Below, in pieces: positions 1 through 7,614 of a DNA stretch of 12,602 nucleotides. Position numbers and translations under genes: made by a program. Source of the DNA: an uncultured Oscillospiraceae bacterium (GTDB lineage Bacteria > Bacillota > Clostridia > Oscillospirales > Oscillospiraceae); the NCBI GenBank assembly GCA_934621665.1, contig CAKTUT010000036.1, positions 1 through 12,602 of the forward strand. The letters are read 5' to 3'. How positions within the stretch are numbered: the first letter of the stretch is position 1; each line of letters begins with the position of its first letter. Under the pieces are notes generated by a model that saw only the letters and a list, made by a program, of their open reading frames with translations, had not been told where the DNA came from and searched no databases.

Positions 1-494
1 CAAGCTGGCACTATGTGGTCTGGGGCGGACTGCACGGTGCGTATCAGGTAGTGGGCGATGTGACAGAGCCTGTTCGAAGGAGACTGCGCACACGGCTTCA
101 TGTGGAGGACAAGCGCTGGTATGGCGTATTTCGCATGCTGATTACGTTTTTGCTGGTATGCCTCGGTTGGATTTTCTTCCGGGCAAAGACGGTGTCGGAT
201 GCATTTCTGGCGCTGCGGCAGATGTTCTCGGTGTTTAATCCCGGTATTGTAAAAAACGGTCTTTTGTATACGCTTGGCCTTGACAAGTATGACTTCTGGG
301 CGGCAATTGCGGCGGCGGCGGTGCTGTTTATCGTGGACGCGCTGCTGCAAACGCGCGACCTGCGCGCATCGCTTGAGAAAAAGCCGTTCTGGCTGCGCTG
401 GCCGGTATATCTGCTTTTGATTGTGGTGCTGCTGGTGTTCGGTGTGTATGGACCGCAGTATGACGCATCGGCGTTTATCTATTTCCAGTTCTGA
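1..494 (+). CDS. MBOAT family O-acyltransferase (AlgI/DltB-like), 5' truncated by window edge
   Basis: This is the C-terminal part of a multi-pass membrane acyltransferase. Proteins of this family move acyl groups, often acetyl, across the membrane to extracellular polymers such as polysaccharide or teichoic acid. The open frame runs in from the window edge (first whole codon at 3), so no start is visible; a GTG at 15 is internal. The first readable residues, SWHYVVWGGLHG, match the MBOAT motif that carries the conserved active-site histidine. Further on, LGWIFFRAKTVSDAF is the typical C-terminal helix motif of AlgI/DltB proteins. At least three hydrophobic segments follow, and the protein ends at 494. 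The next gene begins 12 nt later and encodes the SGNH-like partner usually found beside such enzymes. The acyl donor and acceptor cannot be told from this fragment. Confidence 0.9.
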   Translation, partial: SWHYVVWGGLHGAYQVVGDVTEPVRRRLRTRLHVEDKRWYGVFRMLITFLLVCLGWIFFRAKTVSDAFLALRQMFSVFNPGIVKNGLLYTLGLDKYDFWAAIAAAAVLFIVDALLQTRDLRASLEKKPFWLRWPVYLLLIVVLLVFGVYGPQYDASAFIYFQF

Positions 495-506
495 GGAGGC
501 GGCGGG

Positions 507-1532
507 ATGAAATCGAAGAAACTGAAAAATCTCGCGGCCTTTGTCGCGTTTTTACTGATTGTAGCGGCGGTATGTTCACTTTTGTCGTATGTGCTGCGCG
601 ATAAGCGCTATGCGGCAAACGCGGTTGTGATTTACAAAGAGCCAAAAGACTCGATCGACGTGCTGCTGGTGGGCTCCAGCCATATGCTAAACGGCGTATT
701 TCCCATGGAGCTCTGGCGCACGCAGGGAATTGCTGCCGCCAACATGGCGCAGAACGGCCAGATCATTCCCGAGACGTATTACGCGCTGATGGAGTCGTTC
801 CGCTATCAGTCGCCCAGGGTTGTGGTGCTGGATGTGTACAAAATGGTGGAAAGCGCACGGATGGGACTGACGGTGTCATTCCATTTTACCGTAGACTCGA
901 TGCGCCTTGGCGCGCCAAAGCTCAAGGCGGTCTTTGACCTTGTGCCCGAGGAGCAGCGCGCAGAATATCTCATTGACATCATCGCGTATCACACGCGTTG
1001 GAAAGAGCTGACGGCGGCGGACTTCCGGCCGCTCGACGCGTCGATGAAAGGATCGGAGGCGCTGTTTAGTGTGTATTCGAACGCGGATTATGAAATCCCC
1101 GCGCAAAGTGAGACGGCACAGCTCAACGAGACGGCGCTTTCGTATCTGGAAAAGATCATCGCGCTTTGCGGCGAACACGGCGCGCAGCTGGTGCTGACGG
1201 CGCTGCCGTTCGGCGATGCGCATGAGGACGCCATCCCGCGCCAGCAGACGGCCAACGCCGTGGAGCAGTATGCAAAGGAGCACGGCATTCCGTTTCTCAA
1301 CTATATTTATCTGAACGATGAGACCGGCCTTGATATGGCGGCGGACTTTGCCAACATCGACCATCTCAATGCGCGCGGCGCGGTGAAAATTTCGCAGCAT
1401 CTGGCGGGCTATCTGAAAGAAAACTATGACCTGCCCGACCGGCGGGACGACGGCGCTTACCGTGCGTGGAACGACGACTGCGCATCGTATGAGCAGATGC
1501 TAAAAGACGGCTGGGGCGCGGAAACAAAATGA
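507..1532 (+). CDS. Membrane-anchored SGNH/GDSL-like protein, partner of the MBOAT acyltransferase
   Basis: The 341-residue protein has one N-terminal hydrophobic helix (about residues 7-29) and an extracytoplasmic domain. The domain carries SGNH-like blocks: GSSH at 56-59, with S58 in the nucleophile position; an Asn/Gly block around N83-G84; and DHLN at 285-288, with the D-H pair expected at the C-terminal catalytic block. Such proteins sit next to MBOAT acyltransferases and are thought to complete acyl transfer to a surface polymer, as in the AlgJ/AlgX and DltD type systems. It starts 12 nt after the MBOAT stop, behind a GAGGAGG ribosome site near 493-499, so the two are almost certainly co-transcribed. 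The polymer acted on is unknown. A role as a free esterase is possible, but the pairing argues for transfer. Confidence 0.82.
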   Translation: MKSKKLKNLAAFVAFLLIVAAVCSLLSYVLRDKRYAANAVVIYKEPKDSIDVLLVGSSHMLNGVFPMELWRTQGIAAANMAQNGQIIPETYYALMESFRYQSPRVVVLDVYKMVESARMGLTVSFHFTVDSMRLGAPKLKAVFDLVPEEQRAEYLIDIIAYHTRWKELTAADFRPLDASMKGSEALFSVYSNADYEIPAQSETAQLNETALSYLEKIIALCGEHGAQLVLTALPFGDAHEDAIPRQQTANAVEQYAKEHGIPFLNYIYLNDETGLDMAADFANIDHLNARGAVKISQHLAGYLKENYDLPDRRDDGAYRAWNDDCASYEQMLKDGWGAETK

Positions 1533-1564
1533 ACTGTCGCTGTGTGACGAACGGTTTTTGAATT

Positions 1565-1608
1565 TTTTGGCCGCGGTGCAAAAGAAAAAATTGCATCCGC
1601 GGCCAAAA
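1565..1608. repeat. Large inverted repeat (hairpin) between the SGNH gene and the peptidase gene
   Basis: The arms 1565-1581 and 1591-1608 pair over 17 bp with one bulged base (T1596); the core is GGCCGCGG. The loop is A-rich (1582-1590). The stem begins with TTTT and ends with AAAA, the reverse of a normal intrinsic terminator, and no U-tract follows on either strand. It could still slow or end transcription of the MBOAT-SGNH pair, or it could be an operator, because the proposed -35 of the next promoter lies in its right arm. Confidence 0.7.
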
Positions 1609-1619
1609 TATGCTATGCT
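1591..1619 (+). promoter_or_regulatory. Predicted sigma-A promoter for the M3 peptidase gene
   Basis: TTGCAT (1591-1596) and TATGCT (1614-1619) are separated by 17 bp, and TGC stands just before the -10, giving an extended -10. Transcription would start near 1626, about 48 nt before the ATG. A perfect TATAAT also occurs at 1650-1655 but has no -35 at a suitable distance and would start transcription almost at the ribosome site, so it is the less likely choice. Confidence 0.55.
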
Positions 1620-1673
1620 AAAGCAAACGGTGTTTTGCCGTTATGAAACTATAATGAATTAAAGAGGCAGCGT

Positions 1674-3365
1674 ATGATAAAGTTTTCCGAGATGCCCTAT
1701 ACCCGTCCGTCCATTGCAGACATTCAGACCGCGGCAGAGTCTATCTGCAAGCGAATTGAAACCGCAGCCAGTGCGGAGGAGCAGATTGCGGCGTATTCCG
1801 AGTTTGAGGCGCTTTCGCGCTCGGCGCAGACGATGATGACGCTTGCGTATATCCGCCATACGGTGGATACACGCAATGAATTTTATGACGCGGAGAATGA
1901 ATTTGCCGACGAGGCAGGCCCGCAGCTGGAGGAGATCAATCAGAACATCAATCTGGCCATGCTGCACTCCAAGTTCCGCCCGGCGCTGGAAAAGCACTAT
2001 GGCAAGTTGCTGTTTACCAATCTTGAAATCGCCGTGCGCTCGTTCTCACCGGAAATTACGGAGCTGATGCAGGAAGAAAACAAGCTTGCGTCCCAGTATC
2101 AGAAGCTCTATGCCTCCGCTATGGTTACGTTTGACGGGCAGGAGCTGCCGCTGCCAAAGCTTGGCCCATATAAGCTCAGCGCCGACCGTAGCGTTCGCCG
2201 CCGCGCGTTTGAGGCCGAGGGAAAGTTCTTTGATGCGCACCGCGAGGAGCTGGACGAGCTGTATGGTAAGCTCGTCCGCTGCCGCAACGCGCAGGCCAGA
2301 AAGCTTGGCCACAAGAACTATATCCAGCTTGGCTATGACCGTCTTGGCCGCAACTGCTACGGTCCGGAGGAGGTTCGCGCGTTCCGCGATCAGATTGCAA
2401 GCGATATGACGCCGATTGTGGCCGGGGTGAAAAAGGATCAGGCAGCGCGCATCGGCGTGGAGAAGCTCTATTACTATGATGACTCCGTCATGTTCCCCGA
2501 CGGCAATGCCGCCCCTGAGGGCACGCCGGACGAAATCCTGGCGGCAGGCAGACGGATGTATCATGAACTCAGTCCCGAGACAGCCGAGTTCATCGACGTG
2601 ATGTTTGACGGCGAGCTGTTTGACGTGCTGTCCAAGCCCGGCAAAGCGCCCGGCGGCTACTGCACGGGCCTGCCCGACTATAAAGTTCCGTTTATTTTCT
2701 CAAACTTCAACGCAACCGCCGGTGATGTGGACGTTTTGACGCACGAGGCCGGTCACGCGTTTGCGGATTTCCGCGCGTTGAAGTTCAACTACCCCATGAT
2801 GCTCCAGTCGCCGAACATGGAATCGTGCGAGTGCCACTCGATGTCGATGGAATTTTTAACGCAGGACTATCACAAGTATTTCTTCGGCGCACAGACAAAA
2901 AAATACGAATACTATCACTGCGCCGACAGCCTGATGTTTGTGCCCTACGGCTGTATGGTCGATGAGTTCCAGCATCTGATGTATGAGAACGAGGAGCTCA
3001 CGCCCGAGCAGCGCAACGAGACATGGCTGAAGCTGGAGCAGAAGTACCGTCCGTGGATCGACTTTGACAATCTGCCATTCTATGGCCGTGGCGCTGGCTG
3101 GCAGCGTCAGCTGCACATCTATCTCTACCCGCTGTACTATATTGACTACTGCATGGCGCAGACCGTTGCGTTTCAGTTCTGGATCGCGTCGCTGCATGAC
3201 CGCAAGGATGCGTGGGCACGCTATCTGCGCTTTGTGGACGCCGGTGGTACAAAGACGTTTGCCGAGCTTTGCCGCGATTCTGACATTCGGCTGCCCTATG
3301 ACGAGGGCTGCATTCGTGCCGTTGGAAGTGAGATTTCCGCGTGGCTGGCCGAAAATCACACATAA
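1674..3365 (+). CDS. M3 family oligoendopeptidase (PepF-like zinc metallopeptidase)
   Basis: This 563-residue protein is a cytosolic zinc peptidase that cleaves short peptides internally. The zinc motif HEAGH lies at 357-361. The third ligand is E386, in the family pattern ExxSxxxE (ECHSMSME, 386-393), 25 residues after the second His as in other M3 enzymes. The C-terminal region has the family's substrate-side stretch around FYGRGAGWQRQLHIYLYP. There is no signal peptide or membrane segment, and the length is normal for this clostridial M3 subgroup. The ATG at 1674 follows AGAGG (1663-1667) by 6 nt. The gene seems to be transcribed alone from its own promoter. It lies about 0.8 kb upstream of a peptide ABC importer operon, which fits a role in digesting imported peptides; that link is inferred from position only. 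Confidence 0.94.
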   Translation: MIKFSEMPYTRPSIADIQTAAESICKRIETAASAEEQIAAYSEFEALSRSAQTMMTLAYIRHTVDTRNEFYDAENEFADEAGPQLEEINQNINLAMLHSKFRPALEKHYGKLLFTNLEIAVRSFSPEITELMQEENKLASQYQKLYASAMVTFDGQELPLPKLGPYKLSADRSVRRRAFEAEGKFFDAHREELDELYGKLVRCRNAQARKLGHKNYIQLGYDRLGRNCYGPEEVRAFRDQIASDMTPIVAGVKKDQAARIGVEKLYYYDDSVMFPDGNAAPEGTPDEILAAGRRMYHELSPETAEFIDVMFDGELFDVLSKPGKAPGGYCTGLPDYKVPFIFSNFNATAGDVDVLTHEAGHAFADFRALKFNYPMMLQSPNMESCECHSMSMEFLTQDYHKYFFGAQTKKYEYYHCADSLMFVPYGCMVDEFQHLMYENEELTPEQRNETWLKLEQKYRPWIDFDNLPFYGRGAGWQRQLHIYLYPLYYIDYCMAQTVAFQFWIASLHDRKDAWARYLRFVDAGGTKTFAELCRDSDIRLPYDEGCIRAVGSEISAWLAENHT

Positions 3366-3424
3366 TCAACAGAGAATTTTTTATTTCATTGCTGTGATTT
3401 GGCAATAAAAGCATAGAAAAACAG

Positions 3425-3453
3425 TTGAAATTATCTCGCAACTCTGCTATGAT
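3425..3453 (+). promoter_or_regulatory. Strong predicted sigma-A promoter for the small membrane protein gene
   Basis: TTGAAA (3425-3430) and TATGAT (3448-3453) are 17 bp apart with an extended -10 TGC at 3445-3447, close to consensus throughout. Transcription would begin near 3460, about 65 nt before the chosen start codon. A TTG at 3425 opens the longest reading frame but is itself the -35, so translation cannot start there on this transcript. Confidence 0.75.
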
Positions 3454-3514
3454 ATCGAAAACAAAGACGGACGTTTTCCTACGGCGTACACTTTGGCCGA
3501 GCAAAGCGGCGAAC

Positions 3515-3521
3515 AGGATGG
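3515..3521 (+). promoter_or_regulatory. Ribosome binding site deciding the start at 3527
   Basis: AGGATGG ends 5 nt before the ATG at 3527. It overlaps the other in-frame ATG at 3518, which has only a poor site in front of it. This supports 3527 as the start. Confidence 0.5.
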
Positions 3522-3526
3522 ATGCA

Positions 3527-4075
3527 ATGGTTTCGAGAAAGTACACGGCGGATTACCGGCTTGAAAATTCGGTCGATCCGAAAACTGGAAAAATCGTAAC
3601 CAAGCCCGTCTACAAGGGCGAGTGGCATTCGTTCAGCGCAGACGATCAGACCGTACGCACCATGCGCCGTGTTTTCCCGGCGCTGACAGCTGCGGCGGTG
3701 CTTGCGTTTGTGATTGCGCTGCTGCTCAACACGCCCGTCACGCGGCACATTTACGTGCTGCTGCCGTTTGCGGCATGCGTTTTTCCGCTGTTTTATCTGT
3801 GCGCCGGGTGCTTGCGTCTGGTTCGGGCAGAACCGCTTATGACGCGCGAGCACAGCGACAAAACAGGTGCGCGCCTGTCTTCCTCGTCCATGTTCCTGCT
3901 GATCCTTATGGCGGCCTCCGCCATCGGTCAGGTCGTGGTTTTCTGCCGCGAGGGCATCGACGGATGTGACATCGTTTTTTTCGTCTGCACGCTCATTGTG
4001 CTGGCCGCAGCTGCTGCAATGTTCTGCCTGCGGCGTCATGTGCGCTCCGCGCCGGTTGACGACAAGAAGAAATAA
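3527..4075 (+). CDS. Four-helix membrane protein of unknown function
   Basis: I do not recognise a family. From the ATG at 3527 the protein has 182 residues. A hydrophilic N-terminus of about 45 residues contains a DPKTGK turn and KPVYKGEWHSF. Four hydrophobic segments follow at about 49-68, 75-97, 118-139 and 147-167, and the tail is basic (ending DDKKK). Several Cys are in or beside the helices (84, 92, 95, 140, 147, 154, 167), but no metal or redox motif is clear. An in-frame ATG at 3518 would add three residues. The gene has its own promoter at 3425-3453. It lies 75 nt before the binding-protein gene with no terminator in the gap, so read-through into the transporter operon is possible. 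A role in the transporter is not shown. Confidence 0.8.
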   Translation: MVSRKYTADYRLENSVDPKTGKIVTKPVYKGEWHSFSADDQTVRTMRRVFPALTAAAVLAFVIALLLNTPVTRHIYVLLPFAACVFPLFYLCAGCLRLVRAEPLMTREHSDKTGARLSSSSMFLLILMAASAIGQVVVFCREGIDGCDIVFFVCTLIVLAAAAAMFCLRRHVRSAPVDDKKK

Positions 4076-4103
4076 GCGCACAACATTGTATATTACAGGT
4101 ATC

Positions 4104-4115
4104 CGCCATTTGGCG
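4104..4115. repeat. Short palindrome upstream of the binding-protein gene
   Basis: CGCCA-TT-TGGCG is a perfect 5-bp inverted repeat in the 75-nt gap. An AT-rich stretch, TATATAAAT (4124-4132), follows it, but no -35 with normal spacing accompanies that stretch. The palindrome may be an operator or mRNA leader hairpin, or chance. Confidence 0.3.
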
Positions 4116-4150
4116 AGAGCTTGTATATAAATAATCTAGGAGGGTAAAAA

Positions 4151-6496
4151 ATGAAGAAACTCACCAAACTTGCAGCGCTGCTGCTGGCTCTGGTTATGGT
4201 TCTGTCCATGTTCGCTGGCTGCTCTCAGCCCGCAGCAGAGCCTACTCCCGAAGAGCCCACAGATAACTCTGCGAACGAAACCCCCGCAGAAGAAACGCCT
4301 GCGGAAGAAGAGACCCCCGCTGAAGAGCCGGCCAACACGACGCTCGTTTATGCGACCGCCGCTTTTGGCCAGAAGTTCAGCCCGTTCTTTGCTACCACTG
4401 CCTACGACCAGGAAGTTGTTGACCTGACCCAGGGCGGCATGCTGGCAGCTGACCGCGGCGGCAACATCATCCGCAACGGCATTGAGGGCGAAACTGTCAA
4501 CTACAACGGCACTGACTATACCTACTATGGCATGGGCAATGTCGAGGTTGTTCAGAACGACGACGGCACGGTTGATTACAACCTGACCATGCGTGATGAC
4601 ATCAAGTTCTCCGACGGCACGCCCGCCGACATCGACGACGTCATCTTCGGCATCTACGTTCTGGCTGACCCGACCTATGATGGCGCTTCCACCATCTACG
4701 CACAGCCGATCATCGGCATGGACGAGTACTACAGCTCCATGGCGTACAAGTACAACCTCATCCTCGAGGCTGGTCGCGACGGCTCCTCCGAGTACTTCAC
4801 CGCTGACGAAGCCGCTACCTACTGGGCAGCGTTCGACGCAGCCGGCGAAAAGTTCGCACAGGAAATCGTTGACTATGTCAAGGCTGCCGGCTACAACGCA
4901 GAAGAAGACTCCGTTGCTGCCTGCGCTGCAAACTGGGGCTTTGAGCTGGAAGACGACGCTACCGCTGCTGATTTCTTCAATGCAATCGCTGAGCAGTACG
5001 GCTATGTGCTCGCTGACATGGAAGGCGAGTCCGCTGGCTCCAGCCTGAAGGATCTCATCGACGAGCAGCTGGGCGATCAGGCTGACAACTTCAATTCTCT
5101 GGTTGCGACCAACTCCGTCGATTACATCGAGGGCATTGAGCGTACCGGCGACTACAGCATGACCATCCACATGAGCGAGTATGATGCAACCTCTATCTAC
5201 AACATGAGCTTCACCATCACTCCGCTGCACTACTATGGCGACGAGTCCCAGTACGACTACGACGCTCATAAGTTCGGCTTCACCAAGGGCGACCTGAGCA
5301 CTGTCAAGGCCAAGACCACTGAGCCTCTGGGCTGCGGTCCGTTCGCCTTTGACGGCTATGCAAACGGCGTTGTCACGCTGAAGGCCAACCCCTACTACTT
5401 CCTCGGCGAGCCGAAGATCAAGACCCTGCTGATGCAGGAGTCCGTTGACTCCGACTATGTCCCGGGCATCGTTACCGGCACGTTCGATATCGCTGTCCCG
5501 TCCATCAACGACGACACCCTGAAGGCAATCCAGGACGCCAACTCCAACGGCGAGCTCGTTGGCGACGTTCTTGACACCATCCTGATTGACTACCGTGGCT
5601 ACGGCTACCTCGGCATCAACGCAAACCTGGTCAAGGTTGGCGAGGATTCCGGCTCCGATGCTTCCAAGGATCTGCGTAAGGCGTTCATGACTGTTCTGGC
5701 TGTCTATCGCGACACCGTCATCAACTCCTACTACGGCGACCGTGCGTCTGTCATTCAGTACCCGATCTCCAACACCTCCTGGGCAGCTCCCAAGCCTGCC
5801 GACGAGGGCTATCAGAACTGCTACTCCAAGGATGTCGATGGCAACGCTATCTACACCGACGACATGAACGACGAGCAGAAGTACGCAGCCGCTCTGGAAG
5901 CAGCTGTTGGCTACTTCAAGGCCGCTGGCTACACCTATGATGATGCAACCGGCACGTTCACCGCAGCTCCCGAGGGCGCTTCCCTGAGCTACGAAATCAT
6001 GATCCCCGGCCAGGGCCAGCAGGATCACCCCACATACGGCATTGCTGTTGCAGCTTCCGAGGCTCTGAAGACTATCGGTATCACCCTGCAGGTTAACGAC
6101 GTCGGCACCTCTGTGTGGAACAACGCGATCGAAGAGAACACCGCTCAGATGTGGGTTGCTGCATGGCAGTCCACCGCTGACCCCGATATGTATCAGGTCT
6201 ATTACTCCGCGAACGCGAACGGCAAGGGCACCAACTCCAACCACTATCAGATCGTTGACAGCAAGCTCGACGAGCTGATCATCGCCGGCCGTACCAGCTC
6301 CGACGTTGAGTTCCGTAAGGCTACCTACAAGGAAGCTATGGAAACCATCCTCGACTGGGGCGTTGAGCTGCCTGTGTATCAGAGAAAGGATTGCACGGTT
6401 GCGTCCGCTATCCGTGTCAACATCGACACCCTGCCCAAGGACATGACTCCGTACCTTGGCTGGTATGGCGAGATTCAGACGCTGGCTGTTCAGTAA
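4151..6496 (+). CDS. oppA: Peptide ABC transporter substrate-binding lipoprotein, family 5 (OppA/DppA-like), enlarged
   Basis: This 781-residue extracytoplasmic protein captures the substrate, probably oligopeptides, and hands it to the permease. The signal peptide ends in the lipobox FAGC, with lipidated C24, followed by a Pro/Glu-rich linker of PAEE-type repeats (about 27-62). Family 5 features include FSDGTPADIDDVIFGIYVLA, GCGPFAFDGYANG with VTLKANPYYF, and YLGINANL before a helical region starting DLRKAF. Usual members have about 520-600 residues; the extra length includes an acidic Ala/Tyr/Asp-rich segment at about 180-320. The start is fixed by AGGAGGG (4138-4144), 6 nt before the ATG. 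Codon use is strongly biased (GAC, AAC, AAG, GGC, CTG), suggesting high expression. It is first in the operon and separated from the permeases by a stable hairpin. Substrate type is assigned by family and could include other solutes. Confidence 0.92.
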   Translation: MKKLTKLAALLLALVMVLSMFAGCSQPAAEPTPEEPTDNSANETPAEETPAEEETPAEEPANTTLVYATAAFGQKFSPFFATTAYDQEVVDLTQGGMLAADRGGNIIRNGIEGETVNYNGTDYTYYGMGNVEVVQNDDGTVDYNLTMRDDIKFSDGTPADIDDVIFGIYVLADPTYDGASTIYAQPIIGMDEYYSSMAYKYNLILEAGRDGSSEYFTADEAATYWAAFDAAGEKFAQEIVDYVKAAGYNAEEDSVAACAANWGFELEDDATAADFFNAIAEQYGYVLADMEGESAGSSLKDLIDEQLGDQADNFNSLVATNSVDYIEGIERTGDYSMTIHMSEYDATSIYNMSFTITPLHYYGDESQYDYDAHKFGFTKGDLSTVKAKTTEPLGCGPFAFDGYANGVVTLKANPYYFLGEPKIKTLLMQESVDSDYVPGIVTGTFDIAVPSINDDTLKAIQDANSNGELVGDVLDTILIDYRGYGYLGINANLVKVGEDSGSDASKDLRKAFMTVLAVYRDTVINSYYGDRASVIQYPISNTSWAAPKPADEGYQNCYSKDVDGNAIYTDDMNDEQKYAAALEAAVGYFKAAGYTYDDATGTFTAAPEGASLSYEIMIPGQGQQDHPTYGIAVAASEALKTIGITLQVNDVGTSVWNNAIEENTAQMWVAAWQSTADPDMYQVYYSANANGKGTNSNHYQIVDSKLDELIIAGRTSSDVEFRKATYKEAMETILDWGVELPVYQRKDCTVASAIRVNIDTLPKDMTPYLGWYGEIQTLAVQ

Positions 6497-6536
6497 TCAG
6501 ATCTCTCTGAGCAAAACTGTATAGGTTTAACAAAGT

Positions 6537-6564
6537 CGCAAGGGGGCTTTACAGCCCCCTTGCG
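6537..6564 (+). terminator. Intercistronic hairpin after oppA (partial terminator or mRNA-stabilising stem)
   Basis: There is a perfect 12-bp stem (6537-6548 with 6553-6564), rich in G:C, with a TTAC tetraloop. No U-tract follows directly; the nearest T run is at about 6586-6590. Binding-protein genes often have such a stem before their permease genes, where it protects the upstream mRNA or stops part of the transcription, so that the binding protein outnumbers the membrane complex. The stem is certain; its function is inferred. Confidence 0.75.
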
Positions 6565-6612
6565 CGCACTTGGCTGTAAAACAAATTTTTCTGGAAACGG
6601 TGGGATTATACT

Positions 6613-7602
6613 ATGGTAAAGTATACAGTAAAAAGATTGCTTTACAGCGTGATTATTCTGTTCTTTGTGATGTTCCTGATCTATACGCTCATGTACAATA
6701 TGCCCATGAGCTATCTCGAAACCAAAGCAAGAGAACTGGCTTCCCGTCCCGGCGCAAGCAAGAGCTATTCAGAATGGCTGGCTGATTTGAATGCGCAATA
6801 CGGCATGGATAAAGGCCTTGTTCAGGGTTACTTCACATGGCTGAAAAGCGCTGTAAGAGGTGAATGGGGCGAAAGCTGGGCATGGACAGTTCCTGTTACG
6901 CAGAAGTTCCATGATACGATCTGGTATAGCTTCGCACTTGGACTCATTTCGTTTGTTTTTGAGATTATTATCGCAATTCCACTTGGCATTACTGCCGCAA
7001 AGAAGCAATATAGCTTCGCCGATTATTTTACAACCGTTGTCTCCATGGTCTGCATTTCGATGCCGACATTCTTCCTGGCGACGCTGCTGAAATACGTGTT
7101 CTCTGTCAAGCTTGGCTGGTTCGATCTGACCGGTATGCAGGGACGTGACTATCAAAATCTTTCTGACTTCGGAAAATTCTTGGATGTGGCAAAGCACTTT
7201 GTCCTGCCGGCCATCACGCTGACGGTGGTGTCTATTGGCGGCCTGATGCGCTACACCCGTACCAATATGCTGGAAGTGCTGAACTCTGACTATATCCGCA
7301 CCGCGCGTGCAAAGGGTGTGCCGGAAAAGAAAGTCATCAACCATCACGCTTTCCGCAATACCCTCATTCCGCTGATTACCACCCTTGGCGGTTCATTGCC
7401 CGGCCTGTTCTCCGGCGCACTGATTACCGAGACGCTGTTCGGTATCCGTGGTATCGGCTATGCATCGTATACCTCCATGACGCAGGCGGATATTCCGTTC
7501 GTCATGTTCTACCTTGCATTTATTTCGATTCTCACCCTGCTTGGTAACCTGATTTCCGACCTGCTGTACGGTGCGGTTGACCCGCGCGTGCGCTTGAGCT
7601 AA
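6613..7602 (+). CDS. oppB: Peptide ABC transporter permease, OppB/DppB type
   Basis: This 329-residue inner permease subunit forms the channel with the OppC-like protein. It has an N-terminal helix (about 9-29), an extracytoplasmic stretch of about 65 residues, and then five more hydrophobic segments near 100-125, 138-160, 195-218, 250-275 and 295-320. The cytoplasmic EAA loop that contacts the ATPases starts at DYIRTARAKG (226) and runs to about 255 (ending FRNTLIP). The C-terminus ends DPRVRLS, typical of the family. The ATG follows GGTGGGA (6599-6605) by 7 nt. It is slightly longer than the usual 305-315 residues because of the first external loop. The next gene begins 12 nt after its stop. 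Confidence 0.94.
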   Translation: MVKYTVKRLLYSVIILFFVMFLIYTLMYNMPMSYLETKARELASRPGASKSYSEWLADLNAQYGMDKGLVQGYFTWLKSAVRGEWGESWAWTVPVTQKFHDTIWYSFALGLISFVFEIIIAIPLGITAAKKQYSFADYFTTVVSMVCISMPTFFLATLLKYVFSVKLGWFDLTGMQGRDYQNLSDFGKFLDVAKHFVLPAITLTVVSIGGLMRYTRTNMLEVLNSDYIRTARAKGVPEKKVINHHAFRNTLIPLITTLGGSLPGLFSGALITETLFGIRGIGYASYTSMTQADIPFVMFYLAFISILTLLGNLISDLLYGAVDPRVRLS

Positions 7603-7614
7603 GGGAGGTACCAA

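Noticed and set aside
1650..1655. Perfect TATAAT upstream of the M3 peptidase
   Set aside because: It has no -35 at 16-18 bp and no TG extension, and it would start the mRNA at the ribosome binding site. The 1591-1619 promoter is better.
4260..4340. Short repeated PAEE-coding units in oppA
   Set aside because: This is a normal low-complexity linker after a lipoprotein signal peptide, not a mobile or CRISPR-type repeat.
4136..6244. 702-residue open frame on the - strand opposite oppA
   Set aside because: It is a mirror of the strong codon bias in oppA (GNC/NNC-type codons give few antisense stops). Its Val/Gly/Asp-rich product has no recognisable motif, and oppA is unambiguous.
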